From: VRUE01 sp963770315
Lineage (GTDB): Bacteria > Actinomycetota > Thermoleophilia > Solirubrobacterales > 70-9
Direction: 5' to 3'
Length of the DNA stretch: 64,000 nt
Assembly: GCA_963770315.1 (NCBI GenBank)
Contig: CAVYPC010000002.1
Location: 248,001-312,000 of the forward strand
Below the pieces are notes generated by a model. That model searched no databases, was not told where the DNA came from, and was given only the letters and a program-made list of their open reading frames with translations. Below are positions 48,400 to 56,715 of the stretch, piece after piece. The position numbers and the translations under genes were made by a program. How positions within the stretch are numbered: the stretch's first letter is position 1; each line of letters starts with the position of its first letter.

Positions 48400-49326
48400 G
48401 TGACTGCCGTGAAGCTGGAGGGCATCCACCACATCACCGCGATAACCGCCGACGCGCAGGAGAACGTCGACTTCTACGCCGGGGTGCTGGGCCTGCGCCT
48501 GGTCAAGAAAACGGTCAACCAGGACAACCCGACCGTCTACCACCTCTTCTTCGCCGACGAGAACGGCAGCGCCGGCTCCGACCTGACCTTCTTCGAGTTC
48601 CCCGGCGTGCCGGTGGGACGGGCCGGCAGCGGCGACGTGCACCGGATCCTCTGGCGCGTCGGCTCGCCGCGGTCGCTCGACTTCTGGTCCGAGCGGCTCG
48701 GCGCCCGGGGCATCGAGTCCGAGCGAGCGGGGGAGAGCCTGCGCTTCTCCGATCCCGAGGGGCTCGACCACGAGCTGCTCGTCGCAACGGTCGGCGACCA
48801 GCCACTGATCGCCGACCACCCGGAGGTGCCCGGCGAGCTGGCGCTGCAGGGCTTCCACGCGGTGCGCGCCTACAGCGGCTCCCCCGACGCCAGCGCCCGC
48901 CTGCTCGAGGCGCTCGAGTTCGAGCCCGCGGCTGGGGGTTGGGAGGCGCGGGGCGAGAAGCGCGGCGGCCTCTACCTCTACGACGATCCGCCGCGGGAGC
49001 GCTCGCTGCAAGGCGCCGGCAGCGTTCACCACGTCGCCTGGGCCTCGACGATCTCCGGGCACGAGGCGTGGCGGGAGAAGGCGATCTCGGCAGGAGCGCA
49101 GCCGACGCCGGTCATCGACCGCTTCTACTTCCGCTCGATCTACTTCCGCGAGCCGAGCGGCGTCCTCTTCGAGATCGCGACGCTGGGGCCGGGCTTCACC
49201 GTCGACGAGCCGCTCGAGCACCTCGGCGAGAAGCTCTCGCTGCCGCCCGACTACGAGCATCTGCGGGCCGAGGTCGAGCCACAGCTGCGCCCGGTCGTCA
49301 ACCCCCGCGTGGCCAGGACGGAGTGA
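48400..49326 (+). CDS. Ring-cleaving dioxygenase of the vicinal oxygen chelate superfamily (LinE/MhqO type)
   Basis: A 308-residue, two-repeat VOC protein. The metal ligands and family start are LEGIHHITAITADAQENVDF, LGLRLVKKTVNQDNPTVYHL and DLTFFEFPG in the first half, and FHAVRAYSG, AGSVHHVAWAS and GVLFEIATLGPGF in the second half. This pattern matches hydroquinone-type dioxygenases such as LinE and the Bacillus Mhq proteins. The start is uncertain among ATG 48391, GTG 48400 (GGGG box upstream) and GTG 48409. It overlaps the Fe-alcohol-dehydrogenase-like gene by 4 nt (GTGA), pointing to a two-step pathway. Confidence 0.87.
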   Translation: MTAVKLEGIHHITAITADAQENVDFYAGVLGLRLVKKTVNQDNPTVYHLFFADENGSAGSDLTFFEFPGVPVGRAGSGDVHRILWRVGSPRSLDFWSERLGARGIESERAGESLRFSDPEGLDHELLVATVGDQPLIADHPEVPGELALQGFHAVRAYSGSPDASARLLEALEFEPAAGGWEARGEKRGGLYLYDDPPRERSLQGAGSVHHVAWASTISGHEAWREKAISAGAQPTPVIDRFYFRSIYFREPSGVLFEIATLGPGFTVDEPLEHLGEKLSLPPDYEHLRAEVEPQLRPVVNPRVARTE

Positions 49327-50327
49327 ACGGAAGCTTCGTCTGGAGGGACGCCGGGCGGGTGGTGGTGTTCCGCCGCGACGGCATCGCCCAGGCGCCGCAG
49401 CTCCTCCGCGAGCACGGTTTCGACGAGTTTGAGCTGCTGACCACTCCCCGCGCCCTCCCCGGCGCGCCCGAGCTCGAGGCGGCCGCGAGAGCCGTCCACG
49501 CGGTCCCCGCCGGACAGGTGCCGGAGGCCGCCGCCGAGCTGCTCGATCGAGCCCGGGCTCCGCGACTGGTCGCCCTCGGCGGCGGCCGCACGATCGACAC
49601 CGCGAAGGCGGTCGCCGCGGTCAGCGGCGCCCAGGTGGCCGCGATCCCGACGACGCTCTCCGGGGCGGAGATGACCGGGATCCACCGTCTGCCCGCGGGC
49701 GCCGAGGCGCGCGTCCGGGCCATGGTGCGTCCCGAGCTGGCGATCGCCGACCCGGAGGCGATGACCAGCCAACCGGAGGGGGCGCTCCGCGCCAGCGCGA
49801 TGAACGGCCTCGCCCACGGCGCCGACTCGCTCTACACGCCCTTCGCCAACCCGGTCTCGCGGATGACCGCGCTGCGCGGCGCCAAGCTGCTTGCCGGCTC
49901 GCTCGACGAAGCGCCGGCGGAGCGCAACCGTGCCGCGCTCGCCCAGGGCTCGCTGCTCTGCGCTTACGCGATCGACTCCGCCATGTTCGGCCTGCACCAC
50001 GTGATCTGCCAGACCCTGGTCCGCGTCTGCGGCAGCCCACACGCCGAGACCAATGCCGCAATCCTGCCCAGAGCAATGTCCTTCATGGTCCCCAGGGCCC
50101 CCGACCAGCTCTCCGACCTGTCCGAGGCGCTCGGCACCGCCCCCGAGAGCATCGAACCCCGCATCCTCGAGCTGGGCGGGAATCCCGCCGGCCTCGGGGC
50201 TCTAGGCACCGACCGAAGCAAGCTCGACCAAGCTCTCGAGTCCATGCTCGTGCGCCCGGAGCTGGCGTTCACGCCGGAACCGCCTTCTCGAGATGACCTA
50301 GAGCAGCTCATCGAGTCCGCCTGGTAG
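49323..50327 (+). CDS. Iron-containing alcohol dehydrogenase family, maleylacetate reductase-like
   Basis: A 334-residue protein of the dehydroquinate synthase-like fold. The NAD-binding signature is VALGGGRTIDTAKAVAA; IPTTLSGAEMTGIHRL is typical of maleylacetate reductases (PTTxSGSE). Metal-region histidines appear in MNGLAHGADSLY, MFGLHHVICQTL and SPHAETNAAILP. It is translationally coupled to the upstream ring-cleavage dioxygenase, which suits reduction of a maleylacetate-type cleavage product to 3-oxoadipate. The specific substrate is inferred. Confidence 0.85.
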   Translation: MNGSFVWRDAGRVVVFRRDGIAQAPQLLREHGFDEFELLTTPRALPGAPELEAAARAVHAVPAGQVPEAAAELLDRARAPRLVALGGGRTIDTAKAVAAVSGAQVAAIPTTLSGAEMTGIHRLPAGAEARVRAMVRPELAIADPEAMTSQPEGALRASAMNGLAHGADSLYTPFANPVSRMTALRGAKLLAGSLDEAPAERNRAALAQGSLLCAYAIDSAMFGLHHVICQTLVRVCGSPHAETNAAILPRAMSFMVPRAPDQLSDLSEALGTAPESIEPRILELGGNPAGLGALGTDRSKLDQALESMLVRPELAFTPEPPSRDDLEQLIESAW

Positions 50328-50401
50328 TCACCTCCGGCGGGTTGCCGCGACAGGACCCGCCGGCCGGTAACTCCCCGGGCACCCCCGTGTAGCGCTGTGT
50401 A

Positions 50402-52069
50402 ATGACCGAAGAACGCCTACGGCGCTACCACGACTTCACCCGCGCCCACGGCGTCAACTGGCCCCTCTACCTGCTGGCGAGGGTGTTCATGACGCCGTTC
50501 TTCCTCACCTACTTCCGCCTCGGCCGCACCGGGCGCGAGTACGGGCGGGTCAACGGCGGCCTGATCGTCGCCGCCAACCACCGCAGCTTCCTCGACCCGT
50601 TTGCGATCGGCGCCGCGCTGCCCTGGCGGCGGCCGATGCACTACGTCGCCAAGGTAGAGCTGTTCGAGCGTCGCTGGCAGGGCTGGCTGCTCTCGCGCCT
50701 CGGCGCCTTCCCGATCCGCCGGGGCGAATCCGACGAGCTGGCGATGGAGACCGCCCGCCTCGCCGTGGAGCGCGGCGGCACCGTCTGCATCTTCCCCGAG
50801 GGGACGCGGATCCGGCGCGGCACCCTGGGAACGCCGAAGCGGGGGGTTGGCCGGCTGGCCCTGCAGACCGGCGCTCCGGTCGTCCCGACCGCCGTCTTCG
50901 GCAGCGAGCACGTGCGCCGCGGCTGGCGCATTCGCCCCCGGCAGGTTCGGGTGCGGCTGGGGAAGGCGATGACCTTCCCGCGGGTCGAGGAGCCCTCGCC
51001 GCCGCTGGCCGAGTCGGTGACGGCGCGGATCTGGCCCAACGTCCTCCTGCAGTGGGAAGAGATGGGCGGCCTGCCGCCGATGCGCCGCGCCGCCGTGATC
51101 GGCGCCGGCAGCTGGGGCACCGCGGTCGCCGTGCTGCTGGCCCGCGGTGGGCTCGAGGTGCAGCTCGGCGCCCGCACCGCCGAGCAGGCGGCCGAGATGG
51201 CCGAGGCGGGCGAAAACCGCCGCTATCTGGAGGGGGTCGAGCTGCCCGGCTCGTTGCTGGTCCGCCCCGCCGCCGAGATCGAGCTGGCCGGGCTCGACCT
51301 GGTCTGCCTGGCGATTCCCTCGGGCTCGCTGCCGCAGGCCGTCGGCGCGATCGCCGACCGGGTCAGCGACCGCTCCTCGGTGCTGCTGCTGACCAAGGGC
51401 TTGATCGCGCCGCTGGGTCAGCTGCCGGCGGAGTACGTCGGCGAAAGGATCCGCGCCCGCGCGGTCGCCTGCCTCGGCGGGCCGGCCCACGCCCGCGAGG
51501 CGGTCTCCGGCTCGGCGGCGTTGGTGCTCGGCTCGGGCGACCCCGACCTGCGCGATCAGCTCGGCGAGGTCTTCGATCGCGCCGGTCTCGTCTGCGAGCG
51601 CTCGCACGACGTCGCCGGGGTCGAGATGGCCGGCGCCGCGAAGAACGCCGCCGCCCTCGCCGCGGCGGCGAGCGAGCCCTTCGGCCTCAACGCGGCGGGG
51701 ATCGCCGCCGCCCAGGTCTGGCGCGAGTGCATCTCCTACGCGATCTCGCGCGGTGGCGAGCTGGAGACCTTCTCGGGGCTGGCTGGGGTCGGCGACCTGA
51801 CCGCGACCGTGCTCGCCCCCGCGGGACGCAACCGGCGCGCCGGCGAGCTGCTCGGCCGGGGGACGCCGGCCGCGGAGATACCCGCGCTGATCGGCCAGGC
51901 GTCGGAGGGCCTCGACGCGGTGCCGCTGCTGGCCACCGCGATCGCCGCCTCGGGCAGTCCGGCGGACGCATTGGGGGGTCTGGCGGCGCTGATCCGCGGC
52001 GAGATCGACGCCGAGGGATGGGTCGCGGGCCTGCGCCGGGTCGAGCGCTCGCGGCGGGAGGCTGCATGA
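50402..52069 (+). CDS. Fusion of PlsC acyltransferase and GpsA glycerol-3-phosphate dehydrogenase
   Basis: A 555-residue bifunctional phospholipid enzyme. Residues 1-222 are a lysophosphatidate acyltransferase: the HX4D box is AANHRSFLDPF, then FPIRRGESD and IFPEGTRIRRG. Residues 226-550 are NAD(P)-dependent G3P dehydrogenase: AVIGAGSWGTAVAVLLARGG, CLAIPSGSLPQAV, LLTKGL, CLGGPAHAREAV, the catalytic Lys in MAGAAKNAAALAAA, then FSGLAGVGDLTATVLAPAGR and RNRRAGELLGRG. The linker is only a few residues (WEEMGGLPPMRR). No stop or frameshift separates the two parts. GpsA makes the glycerol backbone and PlsC adds the second acyl chain. Confidence 0.92.
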   Translation: MTEERLRRYHDFTRAHGVNWPLYLLARVFMTPFFLTYFRLGRTGREYGRVNGGLIVAANHRSFLDPFAIGAALPWRRPMHYVAKVELFERRWQGWLLSRLGAFPIRRGESDELAMETARLAVERGGTVCIFPEGTRIRRGTLGTPKRGVGRLALQTGAPVVPTAVFGSEHVRRGWRIRPRQVRVRLGKAMTFPRVEEPSPPLAESVTARIWPNVLLQWEEMGGLPPMRRAAVIGAGSWGTAVAVLLARGGLEVQLGARTAEQAAEMAEAGENRRYLEGVELPGSLLVRPAAEIELAGLDLVCLAIPSGSLPQAVGAIADRVSDRSSVLLLTKGLIAPLGQLPAEYVGERIRARAVACLGGPAHAREAVSGSAALVLGSGDPDLRDQLGEVFDRAGLVCERSHDVAGVEMAGAAKNAAALAAAASEPFGLNAAGIAAAQVWRECISYAISRGGELETFSGLAGVGDLTATVLAPAGRNRRAGELLGRGTPAAEIPALIGQASEGLDAVPLLATAIAASGSPADALGGLAALIRGEIDAEGWVAGLRRVERSRREAA

Positions 52070-52102
52070 GCCGCCCGCGAGCCCACCATCTAGGCTTCGC
52101 CC

Positions 52103-52663
52103 GTGAGCGGTGCGAAGGAGAACGTCGAGCCGGCGAGCCTCGACCCGGCCGCCAAGGCGGAGCTCGACCGCGCCTTCGAAGAGCTCTACCGCGACCACCT
52201 CAAGGACGTCTACTCCTACGCCTACTACCGGGTCGGCAACCAGCACGACGCCGAGGACCTGACCGAGCAGGCCTTCCTGCAGGCCTACCGCCACTTCGAC
52301 CGGGCGCGGCGCGAGTCCGACGGACGGCCGCTGCGCCCCTGGTTGATCCGCATCGCCCACAACCTGGCGCTCAACTACTACCGCGATCGCTCGCGCCGGC
52401 CGCAGACGCCGCTGGAGAACGCCGATCCGATCCCGGCTCGCCACGGGACCGAGGCGATCGCCGAGGGGCGCGAGGAGCTGCGGCAGGTGATCGCGAAGCT
52501 CGACGACCTGCCGGACGACCGCCGCGACGCGCTGATCATGCGCTTCGCGCTCGGCATGGACAACCGCGAGATCGCACGCGCGCTGGGGCGCAGCGACGGC
52601 GCCACCAAGGTGCTGATCCATCGCGCGATCAAACAGCTGCAGGAGGAGATGGGAGATGAGTGA
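52103..52663 (+). CDS. ECF sigma factor (sigma-70 family)
   Basis: A 186-residue extracytoplasmic-function sigma factor with only regions 2 and 4. Region 2 is at about 25-95 (ELYRDHLKDVYSYAYYRVGN, HDAEDLTEQAFLQAYRHFDR, WLIRIAHNLALNYYRDR). Region 4 is at about 130-180 (LPDDRRDALIMRFALGMDNR, IARALGRSDGATKVLIHRAI). GTG start, 34 bp after the lipid enzyme. The next gene overlaps its 3' end by 8 nt and encodes a small single-pass membrane protein that may be its regulator. Confidence 0.93.
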   Translation: MSGAKENVEPASLDPAAKAELDRAFEELYRDHLKDVYSYAYYRVGNQHDAEDLTEQAFLQAYRHFDRARRESDGRPLRPWLIRIAHNLALNYYRDRSRRPQTPLENADPIPARHGTEAIAEGREELRQVIAKLDDLPDDRRDALIMRFALGMDNREIARALGRSDGATKVLIHRAIKQLQEEMGDE

Positions 52664-53003
52664 GGGGAGCGAAAAGCTGACCGGTAGCACCTGGGACGTC
52701 GAGCGCCTGCTCGGCGACGCGCTGCGCCCGATCGAGCCGCCGGAGCGGCTCTCCGGCCGCTTCGAGGACACGCTCTCCGCCGTCACCCAGGCTGCCGCCG
52801 AGGAGCTCTCCGACTGGGCCGAGGAGCTCTCCGAGAGCGAGCTGCGGGCGCTGCGCGACCCGCGCAACTGGGTGCGGCCCGTGGTGGCCGTCGGCGCTGG
52901 CGGGATCGCCACCGGCGCCCTGGTTCTGCTCGAGATGCGCCGCCGCGGCCGCCAGCAGACGAAGGGTCGCCTGCGCTCGGTCACGGGGCGCGTCGGCCTA
53001 TAG
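52656..53003 (+). CDS. Small single-pass membrane protein, candidate anti-sigma factor
   Basis: A 115-residue protein. Residues 1-70 are cytosolic, acidic and helical (VERLLGDALRPIEPPERLSG; EELSDWAEELSESELRALRD). A membrane helix follows at about 72-92 (VRPVVAVGAGGIATGALVLL) and a short basic tail (RRRGRQQTKGR). The ATG lies inside the sigma factor gene, a typical sigma/anti-sigma arrangement. No zinc anti-sigma HxxxCxxC motif is present, so the anti-sigma role is only an inference from position and topology. Confidence 0.65.
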   Translation: MSEGSEKLTGSTWDVERLLGDALRPIEPPERLSGRFEDTLSAVTQAAAEELSDWAEELSESELRALRDPRNWVRPVVAVGAGGIATGALVLLEMRRRGRQQTKGRLRSVTGRVGL

Positions 53004-53270
53004 GGAGCCCGCGACCGCGATCAGGACGTAGGTCGAGGTGAGCCAGAGCGCGTAGCGGCGCGAGGCGAAGCCGGCGATGAGCAGGCCGAGGGCGCCGGTC
53101 AGGATGTGGAAAGAGTTCGCCCAGCCGTTTACCGAGAGCAGGCCGAGGGCGTCACGGGCATCGCCCGGGGATGCGAACGAGGAGTTGTAGAAGAAGCCGA
53201 CGATCCCGTAGATCACGAGGCCCGCGCCGACCAGCGTCGCGTACAGCCGTGCGGGGCTCGCTTGCTCCAT
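52998..53270 (-). CDS. Small DUF4383-like membrane protein
   Basis: A 90-residue protein with about three to four membrane helices (LYATLVGAGLVIYGIVGFFY; NSFHILTGALGLLIAGFASR; LWLTSTYVLIAVAGSL). The VNGWANSFHILTGALGLL pattern resembles DUF4383 proteins, which are common in actinobacteria and uncharacterised. It is convergent with and overlaps by 6 nt the small membrane protein gene, and is divergent from the rhomboid gene. Confidence 0.65.
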   Translation of the reverse strand: MEQASPARLYATLVGAGLVIYGIVGFFYNSSFASPGDARDALGLLSVNGWANSFHILTGALGLLIAGFASRRYALWLTSTYVLIAVAGSL

Positions 53271-53299
53271 GCGCGGCGATTGTAGGCTCCTCGTCCGCG

Positions 53300-54121
53300 A
53301 TGGAGCAGACCTGTTACCGACATCCGAACCGGGAGACGCGGGTCTCCTGCTCAAACTGCGGGCGGCCGATCTGCCCCGATTGCATGACGCCCACCCCGGT
53401 CGGCATGCGCTGCCCCGAGTGCGCGCGGGAGCGGACCAAGGTGACCCGGGGCGCCGGCGAAGCCTCGACGTTCAACCGCGCTCCGGCCACCTTCATCCTG
53501 ATCGCGATCAACGTCGCCGCGTTCTTCGCCGAGATCGCGACCGGCTCCGGCGGCTTCGGCACCATCACGTCTTCGCTGATCCCGGAATTCGGCCTCTTCG
53601 GCCCATCCGTTGCCTCGGGGGAGTGGTACCGGCTGGTTACCAGCGCGTTCCTTCACGCTGGCTTGTTTCACATCGCCGGCAACATGATCCTGCTCTTCTT
53701 CCTCGGCCGGATTCTCGAGCCCGGGATCGGGACGCCACGTTTCGTCGCGGTCTATCTGGTCTCGCTCTTCGCCGGGTCGTTCGGTGCCTTGTTGCTATCG
53801 CCGGATAACTTGAGCATCGGGGCCTCGGGGGCGGTATTCGGTGTCCTCGCTGCCACGTTCGTGATCGCCAAAGGGCGTGGCGTCGATGCACTGGCCTCGA
53901 CGATCGGCATTCTCATCCTGCTCAACCTTGCCTTCAGCTTCGGCGTCCCGGGGATAAGCATCGGGGCCCATCTCGGTGGCCTAGCCGGCGGGGTTCTCTG
54001 CGCGCTGTTCATCCTTGCCGGCGAGCGCGGCTACCTCGGCGAGCGACACACGCCGATGGAGCTGTTGGCAATGGCCGCGATCGGCTTCTTCGCTATCGCT
54101 TCGGCGATAACCGTCGCGTAG
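53300..54121 (+). CDS. Rhomboid-family intramembrane serine protease with N-terminal zinc-finger
   Basis: A 273-residue protein. Residues 1-50 contain a B-box/zinc-ribbon-like cluster (CYRHPNRETRVSCSNCGRPI, then CPDC and MRCPECARE). Residues 62-270 form about six to seven helices with rhomboid hallmarks: LVTSAFLHAGLFHIAGNMIL, the catalytic Ser in IGASGAVFGVLAAT and the catalytic His in GAHLGGLAGGVL. It should cut membrane proteins within the bilayer. The zinc finger plus rhomboid arrangement is common in actinobacteria and Firmicutes. Confidence 0.9.
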   Translation: MEQTCYRHPNRETRVSCSNCGRPICPDCMTPTPVGMRCPECARERTKVTRGAGEASTFNRAPATFILIAINVAAFFAEIATGSGGFGTITSSLIPEFGLFGPSVASGEWYRLVTSAFLHAGLFHIAGNMILLFFLGRILEPGIGTPRFVAVYLVSLFAGSFGALLLSPDNLSIGASGAVFGVLAATFVIAKGRGVDALASTIGILILLNLAFSFGVPGISIGAHLGGLAGGVLCALFILAGERGYLGERHTPMELLAMAAIGFFAIASAITVA

Positions 54122-54123
54122 GG

Positions 54124-55024
54124 TCAGCGCGGAGCCTGCACTTCGGCGAAGCCGATGTTGCCCGGTGGGTCGACGAGGTCGGGATGGAGGATGTGACCGA
54201 GCAGCTCGACGCCGTCGACGAGGCGTGGGCCCGGGCGGGAGAACGTCGCGGCCGCGTCGACCGCGTAGACCCGGCCGGCGCCCAGTGTGGCGATCCACTC
54301 CCAGTGCTCCACCGCCTGCGCGTGCGATTCGCCGACCTGCCAGCCGCAGGGCATCGCGATCACCACGTCGGGGCCGAGCCCGGAGAGGGCGCCCCACTGG
54401 ACTTCGGGGGACTTCAGCCCCGGTGGCCCGGCGACGTCGTCGCCGCCGGCGATCGAGATCATCTCCGGGATCCAGTGGCCGCCGACGAAGGGCGGGTCGA
54501 GCCGACTCGAGCGCGATCACCCGGGGTGCTCTGGCACCGGAGACGGCGGCGCGGACGCTGGCCAGGCGGCCCTCCAGTTCGCCCCGCATGCGGTGGGCCT
54601 CCGACTCGAGGTCGGTGGCCTCGCCGAGGCGGATCACGTCCTCGAGCATCTCGCCGAGCGTGCTCGGGTCCTGCTGCAGGACGCGCGGCCGGCTCGGCAG
54701 GCGTGCCGCAACCTCGAGCACGTCCTCGTAGGAGACGGCGCAGACGTCGCAGATCGCCTGGGTGACGATCAGGTCGGGGGCGAGCTCGGCGAGCCGCTCC
54801 TCGTCGAGCTCATACAGCGCCCGGCCTTCGCCGACCGTGGCCTTCACGGCGGTGTCGATCTCCCGCGCGCTGAGGCCCTCGGCCAGCACGGTACGGGTCA
54901 GGTGAGGGAGTGAGGGCGCCTGAGACGGGTAATCGCACTCGTGGGTGACGGCGACCACGCTGTCGCCGAGGCCGAGGGCGAACAGCATCTCCGTTGCGGA
55001 TGGGACGAGGCTGGCAATGCGCAT
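54124..55024 (-). pseudogene. BtuF-like cobalamin/metal-binding ABC transporter protein, broken by a 1-nt frameshift
   Basis: Two overlapping frames together make one complete BtuF-like protein. The first frame covers about 173 codons (MRIASLVPSATEMLFALGLG, VTHECDYPSQAP, TQAICDVCAVSYEDVLEVAA, ending RVIALES). The second continues with LDPPFVGGHWIPEMISIAGG, VVIAMPCGWQV and WEWIATLGAGRVYAVDA. Removing one G near 54504 turns GAGTCGGCTCGAC into GAGTGGCTCGAC (E-W-L-D), restoring the family sequence EWLDPPF and a 299-residue protein. No signal peptide is seen, as in many actinobacterial relatives. A real mutation or a sequencing or assembly error are both possible. Confidence 0.85.
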
Positions 55025-55144
55025 CAGGGGCTCAATATGGCACTCTCGCGGTTCCGCGGGCGGGAAAGCTATATTCATCAATTGCCGCATGGCCGAAGAC
55101 GACCTCCCCCGAAGTACCGGGCAAATACTCCAGGCTCCTAGCCG

Positions 55145-56443
55145 ATGAGCGCTCTCCTGCTCGTCCTCCTGCTCGTGCTGGTCGCCGTCAACGGCTTTTT
55201 CGTCGCGGCCGAGTTCGCCCTCGTCCGCACCAGGCGCGGCAAGATCGAGCAGCTGGCCGAGGAAGGCGAGAGCGGCGCCGACACGGTGGTGCGGCAACTG
55301 GACGAGATCGACGAATCGCTCTCCGCCTGTCAGATCGGGATCACGATGGCCTCGATTGGGATCGGCTTCCTCGGCGAGCCCTCGCTGGCGAAGCTGCTGG
55401 AGCCCGTCTTCGGCGGTCTCTCCCACGGGGCCGCCGCTGCCCTCTCGCTGGCGATTGCCTTCACCCTGGTCACCGCGATCCACATCAGCATCGGCGAGCA
55501 GGTGCCGAAGATGCTGGCGATCAACCAGGCCGAGCGGACCGCGCGCCGCGTCTCCCGCCCGCTCAACTGGTTCCGGGTCGCCACCACCCCGGCGACCAAG
55601 GCGCTGAGCGCGATCTCCAACGCGATCGTCCGCCTCTTCGGCGTCGACCCCACCAACATCGACGAAAAGCACACCGCCGAGGATCTGAAGCAGATCATCG
55701 ACAGCTCGCGCATGGGGGGGACCCTCGACCCCGGCGAGGCGGGGATGCTGGGCGGGGTCTTCCATCTGCACGAGCAGCAGGCGCGCGAGGTGATGACGCC
55801 GATCCCCGCGGTGGTCACGGTCGACGCCTCCGAGACCGTGGAGACGGCGCTGCGGCGCTGCGTCACCTCGGGCCACACGCGGTTGGTGGTGATCGAGGAA
55901 GACAACCCCGACCGCGTCAAGGGGATTGTCCACAACAACAGCCTTGCCCGCCTCTATATGAGCGACGGCCCGGAGGCGCGGATCGAGCCGGTTGTGCGCG
56001 AGGCGGTGATCGTTCCCGAGACCCGCCCCCTCGACGACCTCCTTCATGACCTCCAGGTGCAGCGCACTTCGCTCTCGGTGGTCGTCGACGAGTACGGTCG
56101 CACGGTCGGGATCGTCACCGTCGAGGACATCCTCGAGGAGGTGGTGGGGGAGATCGAGGACGAGACCGACCCCCGCGCCGCCGCGCTTCGCCAGCTCGCC
56201 GGCGGCGAATGGTTCGTGCGCGGCCATGTCTCGCTCGGCGATCTCGCCGACCGCGGGATCGAGCTGCCGGTCGACAGCGACGCCTATAACTCGATCGGCG
56301 GCTACGTCTTCGGCGAGCTCGGGCGGTTGCCCAAGCGGGGCGACTCGATCGTCGCCAACGGCTACACGATCCGGGTCGAGTCGGTGCGCGAGAACCGGGT
56401 CGAGGCCGTGCGGATCAGCAGTTCCGTCCGGCCCTCGGCCTAG
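55145..56443 (+). CDS. HlyC/CorC family protein (CNNM + CBS pair + CorC_HlyC domain)
   Basis: A 432-residue membrane protein. The DUF21/CNNM domain fills 1-190 (LVAVNGFFVAAEFALVRTRR, CQIGITMASIGIGFLGEP, IHISIGEQVPKMLAI). A CBS pair is at about 205-330 (EVMTPIPAVVTVDASETVET; DEYGRTVGIVTVEDILEEVV). The C-terminal CorC_HlyC domain is at 340-425 (WFVRGHVSLGDLADRG; YNSIGGYVFGELGRLPKRGD). The family is linked to Mg2+ or Co2+ efflux. The start follows a divergent promoter shared with the btuF-like gene. Confidence 0.92.
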   Translation: MSALLLVLLLVLVAVNGFFVAAEFALVRTRRGKIEQLAEEGESGADTVVRQLDEIDESLSACQIGITMASIGIGFLGEPSLAKLLEPVFGGLSHGAAAALSLAIAFTLVTAIHISIGEQVPKMLAINQAERTARRVSRPLNWFRVATTPATKALSAISNAIVRLFGVDPTNIDEKHTAEDLKQIIDSSRMGGTLDPGEAGMLGGVFHLHEQQAREVMTPIPAVVTVDASETVETALRRCVTSGHTRLVVIEEDNPDRVKGIVHNNSLARLYMSDGPEARIEPVVREAVIVPETRPLDDLLHDLQVQRTSLSVVVDEYGRTVGIVTVEDILEEVVGEIEDETDPRAAALRQLAGGEWFVRGHVSLGDLADRGIELPVDSDAYNSIGGYVFGELGRLPKRGDSIVANGYTIRVESVRENRVEAVRISSSVRPSA

Positions 56444-56487
56444 GTTTCCTGAGCAACCCGCGTTACGCCTAACCCTGGAGGTATCGC

Positions 56488-56715
56488 ATGTGGGTTGTGC
56501 GCTTGAGCGACAAGCAGCTGGAGGTTCTAAGGGCGCTGTTGCGCTCCGAGGAGCACCTCGGACCAGCGCTCAAAGGGGCTGTCGAGGCACTCGACCTGGC
56601 CCGTTGGGACGATCTGCCCGAAGCCGAGCTTCCCTGGGACGAGGTCGAAGCGACCGCCCGTCGCCAGGGCTGCTCGCCCGCCGACGTAATTTGGGACCGA
56701 GCCGGGCGGCGCTAG
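56488..56715 (+). CDS. Small protein of unknown function (75 aa)
   Basis: A 75-residue soluble protein preceded by a strong CTGGAGG Shine-Dalgarno 7 nt from the ATG. It starts MWVVRLSDKQLEVLRALLRS, is predicted mostly helical and ends in GRR. GC3 is high, as in real local genes. No family is recognised. Its stop overlaps the convergent 3-hydroxyacyl-CoA dehydrogenase gene by 4 nt. Confidence 0.65.
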   Translation: MWVVRLSDKQLEVLRALLRSEEHLGPALKGAVEALDLARWDDLPEAELPWDEVEATARRQGCSPADVIWDRAGRR

